Source: Streptomyces sp. NBC_01549 (GTDB taxonomy: Bacteria; Actinomycetota; Actinomycetes; Streptomycetales; Streptomycetaceae). Taken from it: DNA of 64,000 nucleotides. This document shows positions 40,534 through 49,121 of the stretch, piece after piece. The notes under the pieces were generated by a model that saw only the letters and a program-made list of their open reading frames with translations, searched no databases and was not told where the DNA came from. Both the position numbers and the translations under genes were made by a program. How positions within the stretch are numbered: the first letter of the stretch is position 1; the number at the start of each line of letters is the position of its first letter. The stretch lies in contig NZ_JAPEPW010000001.1 in the NCBI RefSeq assembly GCF_026339955.1, forward strand, positions 5,787,001 through 5,851,000, given 5' to 3'.

Positions 40534-41340
40534 ATGAGACGTTCCCGAATGACGGCATACGTGACCTCACTCCTCCTCGCCGTCGGCGTCGCCCTCACCG
40601 GGGCCGCGACGGCGCAGGCGTCCGGAACCGCCGCGGCCACCGGGTATGTGGCCCTCGGCGACTCCTATTCGTCCGGTGTCGGCGCGGGCAGCTACATCAG
40701 CGCCAGCGGTGACTGCTTGCGCAGCACGAAGGCGTACCCCTATCTCTGGGCCGCCGCCCATTCACCCTCGTCGTTCGACTTCACGGCCTGTTCGGGCGCC
40801 CGTACGGGTGATGTCCTGGCGAACCAGCTGGGCCCGCTCAGCTCCTCCACCGGCCTCGTCTCCATCAGCATCGGCGGCAACGACGCGGGCTTCGCGGACG
40901 TCATGACGACGTGTGTGCTCCAGTCCGACAGCGGCTGCCTGTCCCGCATCGCCACCGCCAAGGCTTACGTCGACTCCACGCTCCCCGCCCAACTCGACTC
41001 CGTCTACTCCGCGATCAGCGCGAAGGCACCCGCCGCCCATGTGGTCGTCCTCGGCTACCCCAGGTTCTACAAGCTGGGCGCGACCTGCCTCGGCCTCTCC
41101 GACACCAAGCGCGCCGCGATCAACGGCGCCGCCGACTACCTGGACAGCGCCCTCGCCAAGCGCGCCGCCGACCACGGCTTCACCTTCGGCGACGTCAGGA
41201 CCACCTTCACCGGGCACGAACTCTGTTCAGGCAGCGCCTGGTTGCACAGTCTGAACCTGCTGAACATCACCGAGTCGTACCACCCGACCGCGGCCGGCCA
41301 CTCCGGCGGCTATCTGCCGGTCTTCACCTCGGGCGCCTGA
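40534..41340 (+). CDS. secreted SGNH-hydrolase esterase/lipase
   Basis: 268 residues behind AAAGGGAGG. Signal peptide to about residue 30 (AQA-S). SGNH blocks: GDSYSSGVGAG (catalytic Ser), the Gly of the second block near ACSGARTGD, ISIGGNDAGF (Gly/Asn oxyanion) and SYHPTAAGH (Asp-equivalent/His). Three disulfide Cys pairs are likely. It resembles Streptomyces extracellular esterases such as SCO1725 and rimelysin-type lipases. The 80 bases before the start (TGGACACTTCCTGTCAACA and GACAGTTGTGGCAGAG) look like an upstream block I remember from other Streptomyces secreted-enzyme genes. It ends seven bases before the convergent kinase. Confidence 0.9.
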   Translation: MRRSRMTAYVTSLLLAVGVALTGAATAQASGTAAATGYVALGDSYSSGVGAGSYISASGDCLRSTKAYPYLWAAAHSPSSFDFTACSGARTGDVLANQLGPLSSSTGLVSISIGGNDAGFADVMTTCVLQSDSGCLSRIATAKAYVDSTLPAQLDSVYSAISAKAPAAHVVVLGYPRFYKLGATCLGLSDTKRAAINGAADYLDSALAKRAADHGFTFGDVRTTFTGHELCSGSAWLHSLNLLNITESYHPTAAGHSGGYLPVFTSGA

Positions 41341-41347
41341 CCATCCC

Positions 41348-43003
41348 TCACGGAGACGTGGAAGCGGAGGCCTCGTCCGACGGGGTCTCCGTCACACACG
41401 TCACCGAGAACGGCACCGAGTTGGAGGTCGTCCTGACGGGGCTCCGGACCTCCACGCTGATCTCGTTCTGGAAGGTCCCGCTCGAGTTGTACGTCGTCAA
41501 GAAGATCGACTTCTGCTTGGTCCTGCCACCGTCCGACGGGAACGACAGGGTCTTCCAGCCCGGGTCGGACACCTCACCCGTCTTCAGCACCCAGCGGTAC
41601 TCGACGTCCACCGGCACCCGGCCCACCGTGAAGGTCGCCGTGAAGGTCGGAGCCTGGGCCTGGGGCGGCGGGCAGGAACCGGAATAGTCGGTGTGCGCAC
41701 CCGCGACCGTCACCTGCACGGACTGGGCCGGCGGCGAGCTCGTACGGGCGCTGCTCGACGGACTGGCCGAGGGAGTGACGCCGCCGGGCGCGGCCGTGTT
41801 GCTCCCGCTTCTGCTCGCGGACGGCGAACTCCCGTCTCCGGCACCGCTCTTGGTGCCACTCCCGCTGCTGTCGTTGTTGCTCCCGCCGCCGTTGTCACGG
41901 TTTATCAAGGCGTACGTCAGTCCGCCCAGCGCGAGCGCGAGTACGATCACGCCCGCGATCACGGCGGCGGCCGCGCGCCGGTTGCGTACGGGCTCCGTGG
42001 AGGTGGGGGTGTCGTTGGGCGGCGGGTACGGCGTGTGACCCGGCTGCGGTCCCTGAGGGTAGGTCCGGGACGGCGGGACGGGAGGTCCGAATCCCGGTGG
42101 CTCGTGCGCGGGGTGGGAGAACGAGGAGATCGTCGGCGACTGGGCGGTCGGCGACGGCGGGCCCGCGGCCGGGGAGCCGCCCGCGGCGACGAGCCGCAGA
42201 TCGCTCTCCGCCTGCGCGGCGCTCAGCCGCTCGGCCGGGTCCTTCCTCAGCAGACCCTCGATCACGGGCGCGAGCGGCCCCGCGCGGCGCGGCGGCGGCA
42301 GCGGCTCGTCGACGATGGCCCGCAGGGTGCTCAGCGGGGTGTTGTGGCGGAAGGGCGAGTTGCCCTCGACCGTCGCGTACAACAGCACCCCGAGCGACCA
42401 CAGGTCGGACTCGGGCCCGGGCGTACGACCGAGCGCCCGCTCGGGAGCGAGGAACTCGGGCGAGCCGATCACCTCGCCCGTCATTGTCAGCGCCGAACTG
42501 CCCTCGACCGTCGCGATACCGAAGTCCGTGAGGACGACCCGGCCCTCGTTCGACAGCAGCACGTTCGCCGGCTTCACATCGCGGTGCAGCACCCCGGCCT
42601 CGTGCGCGGCGCGCAGTGCGGAGAGCACCTCGGCGCCGATGTCGGCGGCGCGCTGCGGCGACTGCGGGCCCTCGGAGTCCAGCAGATCGGAGAGGGAGAC
42701 GCCACGGACGAGCTCCATCACGATCCAGGGGCGGCCGTCCTGCGTCGCCACGTCGTACACCGTCACCACATTGCGGTTCGCGACCCGGGCCGCGGCCCAG
42801 GCCTCGCGCTCCAGACGGGCGTACATCCGCTCCACGTCGTGCGCCGGGATCCCGGCGGGCGCACGGACCTCCTTGACGGCGACCTCGCGGTGCAGCACCT
42901 CGTCAAGCGCGCGCCACACGGTCCCCATCCCACCCTCACCCAAAGGGGAGAGGAGGCGATAGCGGCCCGCGATCACACGTTCACTGCCCGGCTCTTCGGA
43001 CAC
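41348..43003 (-). CDS. membrane-bound Ser/Thr protein kinase
   Basis: 551 residues. The kinase domain (~10-270) has GEGGMGTVWRA (P-loop), VAVKEV (Lys), HRDVKPANVLL (catalytic loop) and DFGIATVEG (DFG), so it should be active. A Pro-rich linker leads to one membrane helix at ~345-365 (AVIAGVIVLALALGGLTYALI) and an outside Ser/Thr-rich plus beta-rich sensor region of ~185 residues. PASTA repeats are absent, so the signal it senses is unknown. It lies beside the sigK/DUF4331 locus, but co-regulation is not shown. Confidence 0.9.
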   Translation of the reverse strand: MSEEPGSERVIAGRYRLLSPLGEGGMGTVWRALDEVLHREVAVKEVRAPAGIPAHDVERMYARLEREAWAAARVANRNVVTVYDVATQDGRPWIVMELVRGVSLSDLLDSEGPQSPQRAADIGAEVLSALRAAHEAGVLHRDVKPANVLLSNEGRVVLTDFGIATVEGSSALTMTGEVIGSPEFLAPERALGRTPGPESDLWSLGVLLYATVEGNSPFRHNTPLSTLRAIVDEPLPPPRRAGPLAPVIEGLLRKDPAERLSAAQAESDLRLVAAGGSPAAGPPSPTAQSPTISSFSHPAHEPPGFGPPVPPSRTYPQGPQPGHTPYPPPNDTPTSTEPVRNRRAAAAVIAGVIVLALALGGLTYALINRDNGGGSNNDSSGSGTKSGAGDGSSPSASRSGSNTAAPGGVTPSASPSSSARTSSPPAQSVQVTVAGAHTDYSGSCPPPQAQAPTFTATFTVGRVPVDVEYRWVLKTGEVSDPGWKTLSFPSDGGRTKQKSIFLTTYNSSGTFQNEISVEVRSPVRTTSNSVPFSVTCVTETPSDEASASTSP

Positions 43004-43075
43004 GGGTGTCCCCCCATTCGTATCCGCTGCGCATCCGCGTGATGTCTCTTCGCGCGATTTCTCCCCAAAAGTAGC

Positions 43076-44842
43076 TCAGCCGAGTGCGGATGCCGCCCCC
43101 TTGAACACCAATCCAGCCCCAAGAGCGACGACGATCAACGCCGAGCCCAGGGGGGCGGTCCTGCGGATCAGGGCCGCGGTCGGTCCACCGGCCCACCGGG
43201 GACGCTTCGCCAGCGCACGGTTCATCCCGTCGCCCAGCTTGACGACGGCGAACCCGGCCGCCGTGAGCGTCAGGGCGAGACCGACGCCGTACGCCAGGAC
43301 GAGAAGAAGGCCGAACCACGCCTGTCCCAGCGCCGCCGCGCCCACCAGGACGACCACGGCGGAGGGGCTGGGCACGAGTCCGCCGGCGAAGCCGAGCAGG
43401 ATCGTGCCGCGGAGGGTGGGGGCGACCTCGTGGGTGTGGGTGAAGCCGCCGTGGGTGTGTTCGAGGGTGGGGGAGACGGCGGAGTCGTGCGAGTGGGGGT
43501 GGGGGTGCGCGTGGTCGTGGTGGTGGTCGTGATCGTGATCGTGGGAGTGCCCGCGCTCGTGCCCATGTGTATGCGGCTTGCTCTCCGCCACTGCCGTCGC
43601 GGCGGAGGCGTGGGCGTGGGCGAGCACCAGGGGCCGTTCGTGCTCTTCGGTGTGCTCGTGCTCGTGCTCGTGTTCGTGGTCGTGGGCGTGCTCGTGGCTG
43701 TGCGGGTGCGGGTGGGCATGGTCATGGGCATTGGCATGGTCGTGCCCATGACCATGTGGCCGCGGCCGGTTGCGCCAGGCCCGGCGTACGAGCGTGGTGC
43801 CCGCGAAGGCCACCAGGACGCCGCTGCCGATGCCGAGCCAGGCGATCACGGAGGGCGCCGCGGCCGAACCGGCCGTCACCAGGAGGCCGAGGGCGACCAC
43901 GCCCAGGGTGTGGGTGATCGTGACAGAGGCGGCCAGCGGCAGGACGTCACGCAGCCCCGCCTTGCCGCCGCGCGCCGCGGCCGTCGCGGCCATCAGGGTC
44001 TTGCCGTGGCCGGGCGCGAGCGCGTGCATGGCGCCCAGGAACACGGAGATGACCAGGGCCAGCGCGGCGAAGCCGAGGGTGAGGTGATGGTGGGCCACCA
44101 GGTTGTTCAGCGCCTCGGTCCAGCGGTCGGCGCCCCGGGGCAGTACCGAGGCGCCGGGCGCCTCCGCCCGCTCCTCGACGAGGGCCGGGCCGCCGGGGCG
44201 TATCCGCAGGGACGCGGTGGCGGTGTCGGCGGGGGAGGAGAGCAGCGCCTTGGGGTAGCTGGTCAGTTCGTGCGACACCGACTTGGTCGGTACGTCCGAG
44301 GTGGCCAGTGTCATCCGGTCGCCGCGCGCGGTGATCTCGCGCCAGCCGGGTCCCCGGTCGGCCCCGGCGCTGTGGAAGCCCAGGGAGACCGTGCCCTCCT
44401 TGGGCAGCGCGGCCGTCAGCCGGCACTCCACGCGCAGGGTGTTGAGCCCGGCCTGCCCGGGGCGCAGCTTCGCGTGGCTCGTGACGACGGAGAGCGCGGC
44501 CGGCTGTCCGTCGACGGTGACCTTGCTGCCGGTCGCGGCCGTCTCGCAGCGCTGCCGGGCCCAGTCCGTCATGCCGAGCTTCTCGAGGTCGGGCTTCGCC
44601 TGGGTGGCCGGGATCTCGGCGAGGTCCTCGACGTGGTCGACGCGCAACTGCCTCGGGGCGGCGACGAGTCCGTCGTAGCGGTTGACGGTGAAGTTGCCGA
44701 GCGGATGCGCGCTCGCGGCCGCGGTGGGGACGAGGACGAGGGCGCAGGCGGCGGTGAGGACGGCCGCGCAGGAGGCGAACAGCCGGCGCGACCTCCCTCG
44801 CGGGGACCGCGCCCGCGGGCCGTGCGTGCGAGGGGACTTCAC
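43076..44842 (-). CDS. NicO-type nickel/cobalt transporter with long His-rich loop
   Basis: 588 residues. A signal peptide and a ~200-residue extracellular domain are followed by the NicO/RcnA-like membrane domain with helices at ~245-350, the conserved LGAMHALAPGHGKTLMA motif and the second-half LLGFAGGLVPSPSAVVVLV. Between them, residues ~360-470 contain about 45 His in HDH/HEHEH patterns, a metal-binding loop. It probably moves Ni or Co out of or into the cell. Its start overlaps the TPR gene stop by ATGA, so both belong to one operon. Confidence 0.87.
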   Translation of the reverse strand: MKSPRTHGPRARSPRGRSRRLFASCAAVLTAACALVLVPTAAASAHPLGNFTVNRYDGLVAAPRQLRVDHVEDLAEIPATQAKPDLEKLGMTDWARQRCETAATGSKVTVDGQPAALSVVTSHAKLRPGQAGLNTLRVECRLTAALPKEGTVSLGFHSAGADRGPGWREITARGDRMTLATSDVPTKSVSHELTSYPKALLSSPADTATASLRIRPGGPALVEERAEAPGASVLPRGADRWTEALNNLVAHHHLTLGFAALALVISVFLGAMHALAPGHGKTLMAATAAARGGKAGLRDVLPLAASVTITHTLGVVALGLLVTAGSAAAPSVIAWLGIGSGVLVAFAGTTLVRRAWRNRPRPHGHGHDHANAHDHAHPHPHSHEHAHDHEHEHEHEHTEEHERPLVLAHAHASAATAVAESKPHTHGHERGHSHDHDHDHHHDHAHPHPHSHDSAVSPTLEHTHGGFTHTHEVAPTLRGTILLGFAGGLVPSPSAVVVLVGAAALGQAWFGLLLVLAYGVGLALTLTAAGFAVVKLGDGMNRALAKRPRWAGGPTAALIRRTAPLGSALIVVALGAGLVFKGAASALG

Positions 44843-46455
44843 TTGGCCTCCCCCAGAGCCTTGCGAGCCTCACGGGCCCCCAGGGGTGAGAAGCCCGCGT
44901 TCAGGTCGAGGGCCGACTTCAGCGAGGCGCGGGCCTCCTTCTCGTGGCCGGTGGCGCGCTCGATCATGCCGCGGTGGTAGAGGAAGGACGCGTTGTGGTA
45001 GCCGGTGGCGGTGGCCTGGCGGGCGTACGGCAGGGCCTCCTTGTCGCGGCCGTTGACGTGCAGCGCCCAGGCGAGCGCGTCCGCCGTGTGCACGGTGTGG
45101 CGGCGGGCCCACTCGGCGCGGGCCGCCTTGAGCGCGTCGCCCCGGTTGCCGTGGTCGGCGGCGGCGAGGGCCGTGTCCAGGTCGGCGTTGACACCGTAGG
45201 AGTGCGCCAGCGAGACCCAGGCGGTCACAAGGGAGTACTGGTCGTGGGCCTTCTGGGCGTCGCCGGCGTGGCCGCGTGCCTCGTACAGCTCACCGAGTTC
45301 GACGAGGGGCTGGGGGAGCGGATAGCGCTCCACGACCTGCTCCATGCCCTTGATCGCCGCCGCTTGGTCACCCTGCGCGGCCTGGGCGCGGGCGCGGCCC
45401 TCGAGTGCGGGGAGGTAGCTGTCGTCGGCGGCGAGCGCCCGTGCGTAGTACTTCAGGGCGGAGGCGTAGTCGCCCTGGTTCCAGGCGAGTTGGCCGAGCG
45501 CCGTCGCCACGTAGGAGACGTCGCCTCGGCTCGTCGCGGTGCCGAGCGCCTGCTCGAGGACCCGGCGGGCGGTCTTCACATCGCCGCGCAGCTCGTGGAC
45601 GTAGGCGTACCGCGTGAAGACGGGGACGCCCGGTCGGCGCGAGTCGGCCAGGTCGGCGGCCTTCGAGGCGTCGGCGTAGCGGCCGAGTTCGACGAGCGCG
45701 TCGATACGGGAGGAGAGGGCGCGCTCGCTGTACGGGTTCTCCTTCAGCACCTTGTCCGCGTAGGTCAGGGCGCCGGTGAAGTCGTGCCGTGCCGCGGCGA
45801 GGGCGGCGCGGCCCGTGAGCGCCGACTCGTTGCCGGGGCGCAGCTTCAGGGAGCGGTCCAGTGCCTGCTGCGCCTGGGGGTAGCGGGAGGGGTCGCCCTT
45901 CGTGCGGGCCTGCTCGACGTATGCGAGTCCGAGGGTGGCCCAGCTGTCGAAGTCCTTGGGCTGCGTGCGGAGATGGGCCTGCAGGGCGGTGATGCTGGCG
46001 TCGAGATCCCCACTGGCCAGCAACTGGGGCGACACGGCGCCGGGGACGGCGGCGACCGCGGTGCCCGAGCCGTCCCGCAGGGCTCCGAAGATCATGGCCC
46101 CGGCCGTGAGCGCCACGGCCAACGAGGCGGCGCACAGGCCGAGTTGGGCCGCGCGCCAGCGACGCGTCGAGGCGGACACCCGCCGGACGGCGGCGACGCG
46201 TTCGTCGGCCACGGGCGGGTGGTCATCGGCTTCGGACGAGGGGTCTTCGGCCACGGGCAGCTCGGCCTCGGGCACGGCCTCGGCCACGGGCAGCTCGGCC
46301 TCGGCCACGGCCTCGGCCACGGCCTCGGCCACGGGCTCGGCCACGGGCTCGGCCACGGGCTCGGGCGCGGAAGCGTCGTGTGGAGGCTGCGGGGCGGCCG
46401 TCGTCACCTCGTCGGGCTCGCCCTCCGGCGCGCTCTCGTTCGTACGCGGGGACAT
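44839..46455 (-). CDS. TPR-repeat membrane protein
   Basis: 538 residues. A cytoplasmic N-terminus with seven to eight PVAE/AVAE repeats (~28-75) precedes one membrane helix (~115-135), after which at least eight tetratricopeptide repeats extend to the end (for example WATLGLAYVEQARTKGDPSRY and ALKYYARALAADDSYLPALEG). TPR arrays bind partner proteins; here the array would be outside the membrane. It is coupled to NicO and lies 137 bases from the DUF4331 gene. The repetitive N-terminus is encoded by near-identical GCC/CTC/GGCC repeats at about 46240-46370. Confidence 0.85.
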   Translation of the reverse strand: MSPRTNESAPEGEPDEVTTAAPQPPHDASAPEPVAEPVAEPVAEAVAEAVAEAELPVAEAVPEAELPVAEDPSSEADDHPPVADERVAAVRRVSASTRRWRAAQLGLCAASLAVALTAGAMIFGALRDGSGTAVAAVPGAVSPQLLASGDLDASITALQAHLRTQPKDFDSWATLGLAYVEQARTKGDPSRYPQAQQALDRSLKLRPGNESALTGRAALAAARHDFTGALTYADKVLKENPYSERALSSRIDALVELGRYADASKAADLADSRRPGVPVFTRYAYVHELRGDVKTARRVLEQALGTATSRGDVSYVATALGQLAWNQGDYASALKYYARALAADDSYLPALEGRARAQAAQGDQAAAIKGMEQVVERYPLPQPLVELGELYEARGHAGDAQKAHDQYSLVTAWVSLAHSYGVNADLDTALAAADHGNRGDALKAARAEWARRHTVHTADALAWALHVNGRDKEALPYARQATATGYHNASFLYHRGMIERATGHEKEARASLKSALDLNAGFSPLGAREARKALGEAK

Positions 46456-46504
46456 GCCCTCTCCTCAAAGTCCTTGGGTGAACGTTCGTCGTGGGGGGTG
46501 GGGC

Positions 46505-46546
46505 GGCGCGGCCCGCGCCGTGGGGGGGGTGGGTGCGGGCCGCGCC
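46505..46546. terminator. hairpin between DUF4331 and TPR genes
   Basis: GGCGCGGCCCGC (46505-46516) pairs perfectly with GCGGGCCGCGCC (46535-46546). It follows the DUF4331 stop and precedes the TPR start, so it may attenuate or end transcription between them. Confidence 0.65.
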
Positions 46547-46592
46547 AGTCGGTGCACCAGGCCCGGTCAACGGGCCCGGTGGGCAGGGCCGG

Positions 46593-48116
46593 TCAGTAGG
46601 CCCGGTTGTACATGCGGCGGCGCCACCACATCACGCCGGCGCCGATCAGCAGGACCCCGGCCACGCCCGCCGCCGCGGAGCCCGCGATCAGCATGGTGTC
46701 GGTGCCGCCGGAGCCCGACTGCAGGGCGTCACCCAGCTGGTTCTTGACGTCGTTGCCGGTGCCCTTCGCCAGCGCTCCACGCGAACCCGAGGTGGGCTCG
46801 GCCACGTACGGGAACGACTTCTCGAAGCTCTTGTCGTTCTTGTCGACCGAGTCCGACAGGCCGGTCTTCTGGCCGAGAAGCTCGCCCTCGACGACCCGCA
46901 GCGAGGCATCGATCACGTCGTCGGCGAGCCGACGTCCGTTCGGGAAGCCCGCGTTGTCGCCGTCGAGCACACCGAGGCGCTTGGGATGCATGCTGGGCTT
47001 GATCGAGGTGTTGAGCCGCAGCTCCTCCGCCGGCGTCACCTTGGGCGGCTGGTTGAGCCCCTTCACGCCCTTCAGGAACACGTCGACCAGGTCGTTGCGC
47101 GGCTCGGCAGGCGCCTTGATCTTGTAGATCGCCTCGATGAGCTTGGGCAGCTCAGGGTTGGTCACGTTCTTCAGGAACTGAGCGTCGTCCCACGGCGAGG
47201 ACGCGTTGAACTTGTCCTTGTCCTTCTGCGGGTTGACGACCTCGTTGACCAGCGGGCTGCCCAGGCGCGAGACCTGCGTGTAGTAGCCGCGGGCGTCCTT
47301 GCGCTGCACGGTGGACCAGATCCCGACGATCGGCTGGTGCGACGACTCCTGGATCATGTAGTTGGGCACCTGCAGGGCCAGCGTGTTGACGTTGTAGCCC
47401 TTGAGCGTGTCCCGTCCGACCTCGGACAGGTTGCCGCCGTACAGCAGGTCGAAGACCCGCAGATCGGCGAAGAAGGGGTCGTCCGCCTGACCGGCGAAGG
47501 TCGTGGAGTCGCCCGCGAGCTTGTACACGGCCTGGTTGCGCAGCTTCGTGTAGTCCGGCATCGACGCCTTGCCGACGTTCGACGGCGCGACCGGGATGTC
47601 GTCCGCGACCTTCGTCTTGGAGACCAGCTTCTGGTTGTGCAGCCGCAGCAGATCGATGTCGTAGGTCTGCGTGATGTTCAGGTCCGGGTCGTCCAGGCTG
47701 TTGACCGGGCCCGTGTTGTAGAGGAAGGTGTCGCCGTTCTTGCGGTGCGTCTTGAAGGTGTACCGGTACACCAGCTCGCTCTGCGCGTCACCGTTGTTGT
47801 CGATGTGGATGTCGTACTGCGCGTCGTCGGCGAACGTGTAGAAGTTCGGCCCGCCGGCCGGCTCCTCGAAGGGGATGAAGTTCGCGATGACGGTCGTCGT
47901 GTCCGGCTTGTCCGGGCTGACGAAGGCGTACAGGTCGGTGTTGTCGTACTGGGGAGTGCCCGAGATGAGCGGGGCCTCCCGGTGACTGGAGGCGGAGGCC
48001 GCCCCGGGGTCCAGCGCGGCTACGCCGGCGGCTACGAGCCCCCCGGCGGCCAGCGCGCCACAGACGAGGGTCGCGAGACTCCTGCGTCCCAAGCCACTCC
48101 TGGATATAGGTGTCAT
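46593..48116 (-). CDS. secreted, membrane-anchored DUF4331 protein
   Basis: 507 residues from ATG 48116, with GAGGA as ribosome site. Signal peptide of ~40 residues, then SSHREAPLISGTPQYDNTDLYAF, the hallmark opening of DUF4331. A C-terminal helix followed by WWRRRMYNR anchors it in the membrane. DUF4331 proteins are exported, of unknown biochemical role, and are often near ECF sigma factors in actinobacteria. It is divergent from sigK and lies upstream of the TPR-NicO pair, suggesting one envelope-related regulon. Confidence 0.87.
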   Translation of the reverse strand: MTPISRSGLGRRSLATLVCGALAAGGLVAAGVAALDPGAASASSHREAPLISGTPQYDNTDLYAFVSPDKPDTTTVIANFIPFEEPAGGPNFYTFADDAQYDIHIDNNGDAQSELVYRYTFKTHRKNGDTFLYNTGPVNSLDDPDLNITQTYDIDLLRLHNQKLVSKTKVADDIPVAPSNVGKASMPDYTKLRNQAVYKLAGDSTTFAGQADDPFFADLRVFDLLYGGNLSEVGRDTLKGYNVNTLALQVPNYMIQESSHQPIVGIWSTVQRKDARGYYTQVSRLGSPLVNEVVNPQKDKDKFNASSPWDDAQFLKNVTNPELPKLIEAIYKIKAPAEPRNDLVDVFLKGVKGLNQPPKVTPAEELRLNTSIKPSMHPKRLGVLDGDNAGFPNGRRLADDVIDASLRVVEGELLGQKTGLSDSVDKNDKSFEKSFPYVAEPTSGSRGALAKGTGNDVKNQLGDALQSGSGGTDTMLIAGSAAAGVAGVLLIGAGVMWWRRRMYNRAY

Positions 48117-48317
48117 GCCGTCCGTCCTCAGATCCCAATTGCCTGACGCACGCCATTCGGAGCGGTCGCCGGGGTGGATTGGTCGAATCCCAAACGTTCT
48201 TACGGCGGGTTTCGCGGCTCGTTTCACCGACAGGCGAGGTTTCTTTCACGGCGCTCTCACTGACCTCTCATCACTCTTTGGCAACCGACCCGTTTTTTGC
48301 CCGTCCTGATCCGTAAC

Positions 48318-48345
48318 CCATCCGAGTGAGCTCGCGCTGCGAACA
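48318..48345 (+). promoter_or_regulatory. possible SigK-type autoregulatory promoter
   Basis: CCATCC (48318-48323), 16 bases, CGAACA (48340-48345). CCATCC is the -35 recognised by mycobacterial SigK, whose -10 is close to CCGAAT. It lies 46 bases before the sigK start. The rest of the 274-bp gap has no gene. Confidence 0.35.
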
Positions 48346-48390
48346 TGTAGGCGTAGGGACAGGCCGCGAGCGGCCGGAGAGGGGGGACGA

Positions 48391-48933
48391 GTGGAGGCGG
48401 ACGAACTTCTGGTGCTCGTGGCCGGAGGCGACCAGAAGGCATTCGAGGAGCTGTACGGACAGGTGTCCGGGCCCGTGTTCGGGCTCGTGCGCCGTGTGGT
48501 GCGGGACGCGGCCCAGTCGGAGGAGGTGGCCCAGGAGGTGCTGCTCGAACTCTGGCGCTCCGCCGCGCGGTTCGACCCCGGCCGGGGCACCGCCCTGTCC
48601 TGGATCCTCACCCTTGCCCACCGCCGGGCCGTCGACCGCGTCCGCAGCGCCCGCGCGGCCACCGAGCGCGAGCAGCGCGAGGGGCAGCGCGCCCATCACC
48701 CCGCCTTCGACCAGGTCGCCGAGGAGGTGGAGGCCGGGCTCGAACGCGAGTGGGTACGCCGCTGCCTGGAGCGGCTCACCACCCTGCAACGGCAGTCCGT
48801 CACCCTCGCCTACTACGACGGCTACACCTACCGCGAAGTCGCCGAACGTCTGTCCCTGCCGCTCGGCACGGTCAAGACACGTATGCGCGACGGCCTGACA
48901 CGCCTGCGCCACTGCCTGGGAGGTGCGGCATGA
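48391..48933 (+). CDS. sigK: ECF sigma factor, SigK-like
   Basis: 180 residues. Region 2 (~20-85) includes FEELYGQVSGPVFGLVRRVVRD and the WRSAARFDPGRGTALSWILTLAHRRAVDRVR -10 recognition helix. Region 4 (~120-175) includes LERLTTLQRQSVTLAYYDGYTYREVAERLSLPLGTVKTRMRDG. It is closest, by eye, to SigK of mycobacteria. GTG 48391 follows an AGGGGGG site. Its stop overlaps ATG 48930 of the next small ORF, which leads to the anti-sigma gene. Confidence 0.85.
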   Translation: MEADELLVLVAGGDQKAFEELYGQVSGPVFGLVRRVVRDAAQSEEVAQEVLLELWRSAARFDPGRGTALSWILTLAHRRAVDRVRSARAATEREQREGQRAHHPAFDQVAEEVEAGLEREWVRRCLERLTTLQRQSVTLAYYDGYTYREVAERLSLPLGTVKTRMRDGLTRLRHCLGGAA

Positions 48934-49121
48934 GCGCGCGCCGGACACCGCGCCACGGGGACGGCGTGCCGGGTCGTCAGGCCCCCGCCCCGGTTCCCGA
49001 GTTCGGCCGCCAGGTCCGTGTTCCACGTCCGAGGCGCCTTCTCCCCGGCTCCCGACACCCCCGTATCCGCGCCCTGGAACTGCCCAGCAGCGCCCCGCAC
49101 CCACTGGGAGGCGCCGTATGA
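48930..49121 (+). CDS. 63-aa ORF bridging sigK and rskA
   Basis: ATG 48930 overlaps the sigK stop and its own TGA (49119-49121) overlaps the rskA start, so ATGA couplings exist at both ends. Ribosome site GGGAGG is well placed. The product (MSARRTPRHGDGVPG start, PHPLGGAV end) is basic and Pro/Arg-rich and resembles no family. GC at third positions is about 76%, below the neighbours. The sequences around both start codons are near duplicates (CTGGGAGG, 4 to 6 bases, ATGAGC), suggesting it came from a 188-bp duplication/insertion at the gene junction. Confidence 0.5.
   Translation: MSARRTPRHGDGVPGRQAPAPVPEFGRQVRVPRPRRLLPGSRHPRIRALELPSSAPHPLGGAV

Noticed and set aside
39900..40640. 247-codon minus frame as a separate gene
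   Set aside because: Only its last part resembles a propeptide, frameshifted relative to the subtilase; the remainder overlaps the start of the SGNH esterase.
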